Below, piece by piece: positions 7,349 through 14,002 of a DNA stretch of 14,002 bases. Positions within the stretch are counted from its first letter, which is position 1. Each line of letters starts with the position of its first letter. Under the pieces are notes generated by a model. It made no database searches, was not told the DNA's origin, and saw only the letters and a list, made by a program, of their open reading frames with translations. The position numbers were made by a program, and so were the translations under genes. Origin of the DNA: an uncultured Bacteroidales bacterium (lineage in GTDB: Bacteria; Bacteroidota; Bacteroidia; Bacteroidales; Paludibacteraceae); NCBI GenBank assembly GCA_903873355.1, contig CAIQOG010000112.1, positions 1 to 14,002 of the forward strand, written 5' to 3'.

Positions 7349-9184
7349 ATGAAAAATAAAATAGTATATATATTATTAGCTGCCTGTGTCTTTAGCTTTA
7401 ATTCTTGTGTCGATTATTTGAACCAGACACCAGATTCAGTGGCTTTTACTGATGAGCAAATTTTTACTGATTATACCAAAAGCCAGGCTTTTATCGATCA
7501 GATTCTTGCACCTTATTGTTACTTTGATGACAACGATTTAGGAAATAATATGGATTCAAAATATGTTGGTGCTACCTTTAACGGAAAACGTATGTATGGA
7601 CTCCGTGAGTCAATAACCGACAATTGTATTCCGAATCAGGGAAGTAACTGGCATCCAAAACAGCCTTACCGTTGGGGTAATTTTCTGGCCGATTGGGCAG
7701 GTGATTATTTGTATTTTTCGGAAGGGGGTGAAAACCGGTTTAACGATTGTTGGAAAGCTATTCGTATTTGCAATATGGCTATTAAAAATGCCAACCGTAT
7801 TACTAATGGTACGACTGAACAAATTAATGGCATAGTAGGTCAGGCTTACTTCTTAAAAGCTCATTTTTATTTTGTATTACTCGAAGGTTGGGGAGGAATG
7901 CCGTTTTTGGAAGAACCATTAGCTGCCGACGCCAATATGGATCTTCCACGTTTATCGTATATACAAACTGCACAGAAAATAGCAGAAACTTTTGATAAAG
8001 CAGCCCAGTATCTGCCACTTGTAGTAGAGGATAAAAATTGGGGACGCCCGTCTAAAATGGCCGCACTAGCTTATAAAGCTAAAGCATTGCTGTGGGCAGC
8101 TAGTCCGTTTGCAAATCCCGCTGGTGACAATACTTTATGGACGAATGCAGCCGTAGCTGCAGGTGAAGCAATCAACATAGCCGAAAATTCTGGTTATTAC
8201 GCGTTAGCTCCCTTTACAGAATTTAATAATTTGTTTGTCAATCCAAAGGCAAGTACGTATAAAGAGGTTCTTTTTGGAAGATTAACAGCTAATCAAGCAA
8301 TTTATTGGACACCAATTTGGATTGGAATTCAATCTGATATGTTTAACGGCGGATCGTTCAATGGAGCAGAATCAGTAACCGAAAACCTTGCCCAAAGTTT
8401 TCAGTGGGCAGATGGTTCGACTGTTGACCCAAACTCGAACAAATACAGAACTGATCCATATACAGGAAGAGATCCGAGATTTTACAAAACCATTATGTAC
8501 AACGGAGCTACAAATCCCATGGTTGCAAATTTATCCCGAACTGTTGAGATTTGGAACGAATCATATAATAATGCGGTTGCAAAAGAACTGAAGGTAACTG
8601 CACAAAAAGTTGCTGTTAATGGTTTCACCTACACCGGATATTATAATGCAAAATTGTGTGATGCTTCATTTGCAACACCCCCACCTTCAAGAACTATCAG
8701 CATTTTGTGGAATCAGATACGTTTAGCTGATTTGTATCTTTTTTATGCCGAAGCAGCTAACCGTGCCTGGGGACCAACCGCTGCTCCACAAGGGATTTCA
8801 GGATTCACTATGACTTCAGCTCAAGCCGTGAATAAAGTTCGCGCACGTGCTGGAATGGCACTTTACGATGGAAGTGCTGCTTGGTTACAAACAGGGGATG
8901 CAACTCAGTTTGAAGAAAAAATCAGAAATGAATATCGTGTGGAAACTGCATTCGAAGAAAAAAGATATTACGATTTACGTCGTTGGAAAATAATGTTAGA
9001 CCCTTCTGTGCTCATTCAAAAAGGTGTTTATATTAAGAAAACAGGTGCGAGTTCATTTGAATATACAGTCGTAACTCTACCTGATAATCTACAATTAAAA
9101 TGGCAGGACAGACATTATTTGTTCCCGATTCCTTATAAAAACACACAGTTAGGTCCTAATTTTACTCAAAATCCCGGTTGGTAA
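7349..9184 (+). CDS. SusD/RagB-family surface glycan-binding lipoprotein (partner of first SusC)
   Basis: Cell-surface lipoprotein that caps the SusC barrel and binds the incoming glycan. It has 611 residues, in the normal range. The signal peptide ends in lipobox FNSC with Cys20 as the likely lipidated residue; an earlier LAAC (Cys13) is a less likely alternative because the hydrophobic core would be short. The N-terminal SusD-like helices include CWKAIRICNMAIKNAN and the region EQINGIVGQAYFLKAHFYF followed by GGMPF. Next comes the TPR-like stretch KMAALAYKAKALLWAASPF. The C-terminal RagB/SusD domain has NEYRVETAFEEKRYYDLRRW (527-546) and the terminal LFPIPY...QNPGW (591-611), both family hallmarks. 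It lies 20 bp after the first SusC and is surely cotranscribed with it. The ligand cannot be named from sequence. Confidence 0.96.
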   Translation: MKNKIVYILLAACVFSFNSCVDYLNQTPDSVAFTDEQIFTDYTKSQAFIDQILAPYCYFDDNDLGNNMDSKYVGATFNGKRMYGLRESITDNCIPNQGSNWHPKQPYRWGNFLADWAGDYLYFSEGGENRFNDCWKAIRICNMAIKNANRITNGTTEQINGIVGQAYFLKAHFYFVLLEGWGGMPFLEEPLAADANMDLPRLSYIQTAQKIAETFDKAAQYLPLVVEDKNWGRPSKMAALAYKAKALLWAASPFANPAGDNTLWTNAAVAAGEAINIAENSGYYALAPFTEFNNLFVNPKASTYKEVLFGRLTANQAIYWTPIWIGIQSDMFNGGSFNGAESVTENLAQSFQWADGSTVDPNSNKYRTDPYTGRDPRFYKTIMYNGATNPMVANLSRTVEIWNESYNNAVAKELKVTAQKVAVNGFTYTGYYNAKLCDASFATPPPSRTISILWNQIRLADLYLFYAEAANRAWGPTAAPQGISGFTMTSAQAVNKVRARAGMALYDGSAAWLQTGDATQFEEKIRNEYRVETAFEEKRYYDLRRWKIMLDPSVLIQKGVYIKKTGASSFEYTVVTLPDNLQLKWQDRHYLFPIPYKNTQLGPNFTQNPGW

Positions 9185-9241
9185 ACCTCATGTAAATTAA
9201 TAGAGTCTTAAAAGGTTAGAAACAAAATCACAATACTAATT

Positions 9242-12031
9242 ATGAAGTGTTCAAAAATAAAAATACTACTCGCTATTGCACTTACTCTTGGGACTGAGTT
9301 CTCAATTGCAGATGCACAACAAAAAACAGATTCGGTTACTTCACAGAAAAATAACAAAATCAGTATTTTGTTTGGTAAGCAAGATTACAACCGTTTTGTA
9401 GGAAATACCGATGCAGTTAAAGGTGATAATCTCTTAAATTATCCGACTGTTTCAGTTTCAGAAGCTTTGGCGGGACAATTACCAGGGTTATTTATTCTGC
9501 AAAATAATGGTAATCCGGGTGAAGATAATTTCGACATGTATGTTAGAGGTGCTTCTGGTGGATATATTACGTTGGTTGACGGAATCGAACGTTCCCTGAC
9601 TTCTTATGATCAAGGTCAGATAGCCGAAATCAGAATCTTAAAAGATGCAGTATCAAAAGCCATTTATGGAGGTCGAACATGTAACGGTATTATCATGGTA
9701 ACGACTAAACGTGGTGCTCAGGGATCACCTAAATTTACAGCAACTGCTCAACGAGGAGTAAAAACTCCAACTGTACTCCCAGCATATATGAACTCGTTTG
9801 ATTACGCTACAAATTATAACAAAGCATTGATGAACGATAATAACGGGGTTTTACCTGCAGGTCAGGGGTACACACAAGATGTTTTGGATGCTTATCAATT
9901 TAAAACTTCACCTATTCAGTTTCCAGATGTAGATTATTACGGACAGTTTTTGAAAAAAAACATGGATTATACCCGAATGATGGTAGAATACTCCGGTGGA
10001 AATGCAAAAACAAATTACTATGTTCATGGAAGTTACAAGAATGAAGGAAATTATGAAGCTTATGGAAATAGCAAAACCGGCATACAAACTTTTAATCTTC
10101 AAGGGAATGTAAACTCTCAATTTTCTGATGACATTCGCCTTTTAGCTAATCTGGCAACTTATTTAGGCGAAAGACAATATCCGGGAAACTTTAGTATTTC
10201 CACACTGTCATCACGCTACCCCAATGCATATCCTATATTTTTAAAAACCGGTACAGATACTATTGGCGGTACATCTACCTGGCTGGATAACCCTTACGGT
10301 GGTCAAGCATTAAGTGGCTATCAACGTGAAACATCTTTGCGTATACAAGCGGATATTAATTTGAATATTAATCTTAGTAGTTTATTGAAAGGATTATCAT
10401 GGTCACCAGTTTTCAATTTTGATATTTACCACATGCAAAACCTAAGCAAGATTAATACATTTGGTGTTTACAAAGCTCAATCGTTAGATTTTGATGGTAA
10501 TATTACTGCAGTTCAAACGCTCAGAACACAAGTTAATGCTACCAGTCAATCAATGGGAGCAAATGCCTACACACAACGTTGGGCTTTTGCCAATACATTT
10601 AATTATGACCGCACTTTTGGTAATCATGGCATAACTGCTGATTTGTTTTATTTTATCTCACAGTTAAGTACTGCAGCTCAACTTTACGACTATAAGCGTC
10701 AGAATCTGGGATTGCGTGTAAATTACAGTTATTCAGGCAAATATAGTCTTGAAGCTACAGCAAACTATTGTGGTTCACAAATTATGGCACCCGATAAAAG
10801 ATTTAAGATTTTTCCGGCAGTTGGTGCAGGTTGGACTGTGTCCAAAGAAGAATTCCTGAAAGATTCAAAAACTGTAAATCTTCTAAAATTTAACGCATCG
10901 TGGGGTTATATGGGGGATGATAATTTGACGCCTAATTTGTGGCGGAACACCTGGTATTACAATCAGTTCGCCCCAAATACCTACATTTTCAATTCTTCAG
11001 CCACAGGTAATACTACCAATGTGGTACGTGCCGGAAGTGATATTTTATCATGGCCGGAAATGCGTGAAATTGACCTGAGTGTTGAAACAAAATTATTAAA
11101 TAGTATTCAGCTTAAGATTTCTTACTTCGATTATTTATCATACGGTCAGATTTCCCAAAGAATTAATACAATGCCTGCTATCAGTGGTGGGTCAAATTTC
11201 CTTCCTTCAAGTAATTTTGGCCAAACCGGATTAACAGGCGTTGAAGCTGTAGCATCTTACAGCGGAAAAGTTGGTAATTTTAATTATACAATTGGTGGAA
11301 ACCTTACCTATGGTAAAACCAAAAAGATTGTAATAGATGAATTACCCGATCCAAATTATTCTACTGTGGGCGATGCAACAGATGATATACGTGGTTACCA
11401 CGCTATTGGCTTTTATGCGCAAGAAGATATTGATGCGGTAAAAGCCGGCACAATGGCAGTTCCCAGTTTCATGGATCCTAAAGACCTGAAAGTAGGTAAT
11501 ATTATCTATCAGGATGTAAATGGCGATAAAGTAATTAATTCATATGACAAAGTGGTTGTTGGAAATTCAATGCCACGTTTGATGTATGCAGGTAACCTTA
11601 AGTTGGAATATAAAGGCATAGAGATTTTTGCCAACTTATTAGGTTATGGAGGATATCATCCCTATTTGAGCAGTTATTTTCAAAACTATTCAACCCGAAA
11701 ATACTCAACTACGATTGTTGAAGGATTGCCAAATGGAAATGCACATCCTATGCTTACAGCGGGTGCCGGTACAAACGACTATCAAACTGGTTCAGATTAC
11801 TGGACGGCTGATGCAAGTTTCCTGAAATTGCAAAATTTGACTTTATCCTATTCACTACCCAAAGAATGGATAAAAGGATTGAAAATGAGTGAATTTAAAA
11901 TATCTGTTTACGGTACAGATCTTTTCACAATTTCTAAAGTGAAAGCATTAGACCCTGAATCATTTGATGCCGGTATAAATAGTTATCCATTATTCACAAC
12001 CTATGCCGTAGGATTATCAATGTCGTTCTAA
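9242..12031 (+). CDS. SusC/RagA-family TonB-dependent outer-membrane transporter (short type, no carboxypeptidase-like domain)
   Basis: Second TonB-dependent glycan channel, 929 residues. The signal peptide (1-25, ADA|QQ) leads into a linker of about 15 residues and then straight into the plug, so the carboxypeptidase-D-like domain of the first SusC is absent. By alignment with the first SusC, KISILFGK (39-46) sits where DEVVVVGY should be. Agreement resumes at VGNTDAVKGDNL (53-64) and SEALAGQLPGL (73-83). The SusC signature is recognisable but altered: LKDAVSKAIYGGRTCNG (133-149), with Cys147 where Ala is usual, then IIMVTTKRG. A DVNGDKVINSYD loop (758-769) resembles the calcium-loop-like motif common in SusC barrels. 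The protein ends SMSF, with the C-terminal Phe expected for barrel assembly. It starts 57 bp after the first SusD, with no promoter or terminator visible, and its own SusD follows. Confidence 0.94.
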   Translation: MKCSKIKILLAIALTLGTEFSIADAQQKTDSVTSQKNNKISILFGKQDYNRFVGNTDAVKGDNLLNYPTVSVSEALAGQLPGLFILQNNGNPGEDNFDMYVRGASGGYITLVDGIERSLTSYDQGQIAEIRILKDAVSKAIYGGRTCNGIIMVTTKRGAQGSPKFTATAQRGVKTPTVLPAYMNSFDYATNYNKALMNDNNGVLPAGQGYTQDVLDAYQFKTSPIQFPDVDYYGQFLKKNMDYTRMMVEYSGGNAKTNYYVHGSYKNEGNYEAYGNSKTGIQTFNLQGNVNSQFSDDIRLLANLATYLGERQYPGNFSISTLSSRYPNAYPIFLKTGTDTIGGTSTWLDNPYGGQALSGYQRETSLRIQADINLNINLSSLLKGLSWSPVFNFDIYHMQNLSKINTFGVYKAQSLDFDGNITAVQTLRTQVNATSQSMGANAYTQRWAFANTFNYDRTFGNHGITADLFYFISQLSTAAQLYDYKRQNLGLRVNYSYSGKYSLEATANYCGSQIMAPDKRFKIFPAVGAGWTVSKEEFLKDSKTVNLLKFNASWGYMGDDNLTPNLWRNTWYYNQFAPNTYIFNSSATGNTTNVVRAGSDILSWPEMREIDLSVETKLLNSIQLKISYFDYLSYGQISQRINTMPAISGGSNFLPSSNFGQTGLTGVEAVASYSGKVGNFNYTIGGNLTYGKTKKIVIDELPDPNYSTVGDATDDIRGYHAIGFYAQEDIDAVKAGTMAVPSFMDPKDLKVGNIIYQDVNGDKVINSYDKVVVGNSMPRLMYAGNLKLEYKGIEIFANLLGYGGYHPYLSSYFQNYSTRKYSTTIVEGLPNGNAHPMLTAGAGTNDYQTGSDYWTADASFLKLQNLTLSYSLPKEWIKGLKMSEFKISVYGTDLFTISKVKALDPESFDAGINSYPLFTTYAVGLSMSF

Positions 12032-12053
12032 AATAATTAAAGCAAAATTGAAT

Positions 12054-13802
12054 ATGAAAAGTCTTAGAATTATTATATCAAAATATATTGTAATCGCAAC
12101 CATTGCATTAAGTGTAATTTCTTGTGCAGATTTTATGGAGCCATCGAAAGATAGTTACGTAGGTTCAGCAGATTTATTGAAGTCACGCGATTATTTTGTA
12201 GGAGTGCTTTATCGGGCATACCTGGGTATTCCAACCCGAGTAAATCTTACCTATGAAGCAGCAACTGATAATCTGGTAGCAAACAATGAAAATTCTGCAA
12301 CCTCCAAAGCAGCAAAATATGGAATTTCAGCACAGTCAAATCCACTTGGTGATACCTGGTCGAATGATTACACATACATCAATTATATTAATTGGTATAT
12401 TGAACACATGGTACTCGATAATACTAAAACAGTTCCTACACCGGTAATTTTCGATAGCAATCCCAGTGTAAACCTTCGGACATTTTATTATACGCTTGGC
12501 GAAGCTTATTTCTTGCGCGCATGGTACGAATTTGATTTGCTCCAAAAATATGGTGGTGTCGGAGCTGACGATAAGGTTTATGGGTTTCCTATCAGAACCA
12601 CATCTTATAAAGAAACAGACAATTTAAATATTCCCCGAAATACCTATGAAGAATGTGTGGCTCAAATAGCAAAAGATTGTGACAGTGCATATATACACTT
12701 ACCTCTTGATTATAATAACCTGGATGCAAACAGTACCTTCGATAATGGCTCTACAGCATCTTCGGGTCACGCTTCAGGAATTGCAGCCAAAACTCTTAAA
12801 GCGAAAGCATACTTATATGCTGCAAGTCCTGCATTTAATATATCAAATAACATTGAATTATGGAAAAGAGCAGCTCAGGCAGCACAAACAGCTATACAAT
12901 TAACCGGTGGTAGTGTAACATTACAAACCTATGCTAATTACTTCAATAAAATGAATTTGAATAACGGTGATAACAGCAATAAAGACATTTTCTTCAGAGG
13001 ACCTATTAACGCTGCTGTTTCAACAATGGAAAAGGAAAATTACCCTCCAAGATTACAAGGTAACGGTACGTATAATCCAACCTTAAATCTGATTAATGCT
13101 TTCCCTAAAAGCGATGGATATCCGGCAGATGTGGCATCTACAGTAACACTTGATCCGTTGAATCCACATTTAAACCGTGACCCACGTTTGGATAATTTTA
13201 TTGTCAGAAATGGAGAATCTTTTGCCGGTATAACTATTGCTTCTGCTTCGGGAGGATCTGATGCTTCGGGTTTCGCAATCAACAATACCCGTACGGGTTT
13301 TTATTTACAAAAGCTACTCGATCCAAGCGTACGTTTTACTTCTCCAACAGTTACAACTACAATGGCATCGATACTGTTAGGAAGACCGGAGCTCTATTTA
13401 AATTTTGCAGAAGCAGTGTTTATGGCTACAGGCGATATGAATAGTACAACTTATACATATACTCCCAAAGAAATAATGCGCCGAATTCGTGAAAGGGCTT
13501 TTGGATCCGGCCCATCGACCAAAGACAAATACTATATTATTGGTAACAAGGTAGATAATACATCGTTTCTGAATTTTGTGAAAAACGAACGCCGATTAGA
13601 ACTTTGTTTCGAAGATCACCGATTCTGGGATTTACGCCGTTGGTGTAATGGAAAAAACGATTTAACACCATTGACTAATTCGGTTTACGGTATCTATTCC
13701 ACATCAGCTCTGGAGAATCGTAGTTTCCGTTCCCCTTATTTGCCAATACCTTATGGTGAGATTCTAAAATCATCTAATTTAACAAATAATGCAGGATATT
13801 AA
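12054..13802 (+). CDS. SusD/RagB-family surface glycan-binding lipoprotein (partner of second SusC)
   Basis: Surface lipoprotein expected to cap the second SusC channel. With ATG at 12054 it has 582 residues; the frame extends to a TTG at 12048, but ATG is preferred and gives an ordinary lipoprotein signal (MKSLRIII...) with lipobox VISC and Cys24. Family features: FYYTLGEAYFLRAWYEFDLLQKYGGVG in the N-terminal helices, AAKTLKAKAYLYAASPAFN in the TPR-like part, LGRPELYLNFAEA, then NERRLELCFEDHRFWDLRRW (511-530), and the terminal PYLPIPYGEIL...NNAGY. It is clearly diverged from the first SusD, so the two pairs are not a recent duplication and may bind different ligands (inference). The gene begins 22 bp after the second SusC and is followed after 22 bp by another lipoprotein gene. 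Confidence 0.95.
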   Translation: MKSLRIIISKYIVIATIALSVISCADFMEPSKDSYVGSADLLKSRDYFVGVLYRAYLGIPTRVNLTYEAATDNLVANNENSATSKAAKYGISAQSNPLGDTWSNDYTYINYINWYIEHMVLDNTKTVPTPVIFDSNPSVNLRTFYYTLGEAYFLRAWYEFDLLQKYGGVGADDKVYGFPIRTTSYKETDNLNIPRNTYEECVAQIAKDCDSAYIHLPLDYNNLDANSTFDNGSTASSGHASGIAAKTLKAKAYLYAASPAFNISNNIELWKRAAQAAQTAIQLTGGSVTLQTYANYFNKMNLNNGDNSNKDIFFRGPINAAVSTMEKENYPPRLQGNGTYNPTLNLINAFPKSDGYPADVASTVTLDPLNPHLNRDPRLDNFIVRNGESFAGITIASASGGSDASGFAINNTRTGFYLQKLLDPSVRFTSPTVTTTMASILLGRPELYLNFAEAVFMATGDMNSTTYTYTPKEIMRRIRERAFGSGPSTKDKYYIIGNKVDNTSFLNFVKNERRLELCFEDHRFWDLRRWCNGKNDLTPLTNSVYGIYSTSALENRSFRSPYLPIPYGEILKSSNLTNNAGY

Positions 13803-13824
13803 TATTTTAAGAAATAAAATCACT

Positions 13825-14002
13825 ATGAATATGAAACTCAATAAAACAGTTCTAATCCTTACAATAATTGCATCTTTCTTCACGAGTTGTGCATACGACG
13901 ATAGCTATTTAGATGCAAAATTACCCAAGAACATGGCTTATTTTGCCTCATTGAAAGATTATACCCGCACGGTTGTTGTAGGTGAAGGATTACAATTTCG
14001 AA
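13825..14002 (+). CDS. surface lipoprotein, probably DUF1735 (BT_3987 N-terminal-like), 3' end outside window
   Basis: Only the first 59 codons are present. The start is ATG 13825 (MNMKLNK) or ATG 13831 (MKLNK); the choice does not alter the mature protein. The signal peptide ends in lipobox FTSC, with Cys22 counted from the first ATG. The mature start is AYDDSYLDAK, with acidic residues near the Cys as in Bacteroidota surface-exported lipoproteins. The following LPKNMAYFASLKDYTRTVVVGEGLQF resembles, from memory, the opening of DUF1735 domains, immunoglobulin-like modules that often follow SusD genes and may carry LamG or glycosidase domains downstream. A SusE/SusF-like surface glycan-binding role fits, but an enzyme cannot be excluded with the C-terminus missing. 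It lies 22 bp after the second SusD, in the same presumed operon. Confidence 0.75.
   Translation, partial: MNMKLNKTVLILTIIASFFTSCAYDDSYLDAKLPKNMAYFASLKDYTRTVVVGEGLQFR

Noticed and set aside
9185..9241. 57-bp gap between the first SusD and second SusC as a separate promoter or terminator site
   Set aside because: No TAnnTTTG element, inverted repeat or T-run was found in it, so it is treated as an internal operon spacer.
12048..12053. TTG start for the second SusD-like protein, two codons upstream
   Set aside because: The ATG at 12054 gives a normal lipoprotein signal peptide; the extra codons add only Met-Asn, and ATG is the usual start.

Overview
The window is AT-rich DNA from a member of the Bacteroidota, most likely Bacteroidales or a close relative. 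The evidence is two complete SusC/SusD outer-membrane nutrient-uptake pairs, lipoprotein signal peptides of the Bacteroidota type, a TAnnTTTG -7 promoter element, and start codons preceded by A/T-rich sequence rather than Shine-Dalgarno motifs. The genus cannot be fixed from the sequence. All genes lie on the + strand. No RNA genes, CRISPR arrays, insertion sequences or prophage genes were seen.

Region 1 (1-3840) holds the C-terminal third of an MFS sugar porter (XylE-like). After 34 bp comes a 1,100-residue cytosolic-looking protein with an N-terminal DUF5107, mutarotase-like domain and a long TPR array. The spacing suggests one operon. Region 2 (3841-4196) is a 356-bp non-coding gap with a weak terminator-like hairpin, a good -7 element, and a leader of about 150 nt. 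The leader contains a possible 28-codon ORF and a minus-strand -7-like motif.

Region 3 (4197 to the window end) is a polysaccharide utilisation locus (PUL) type operon. Its order is a SusC-like transporter with the usual N-terminal carboxypeptidase-D-like domain, its SusD-like lipoprotein, a second and shorter SusC-like transporter without that domain, a second SusD-like lipoprotein, and the start of a further surface lipoprotein (DUF1735-like) cut by the window end. Gaps are 20, 57, 22 and 22 bp, with no terminator or promoter seen between genes.

Working model (inference): SusD lipoproteins capture a glycan fragment at the cell surface. The SusC channels import it with TonB energy, and periplasmic enzymes outside this window would break it down. 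The MFS porter would carry the resulting sugar into the cytoplasm, where the DUF5107-TPR protein may act on or sense it. No glycoside hydrolase, polysaccharide lyase or dedicated regulator lies in the window, so the substrate cannot be named. I see no convincing undescribed system. The items most worth a second look are the DUF5107-TPR protein, the non-canonical TonB box of the second SusC, and the leader before the first SusC.
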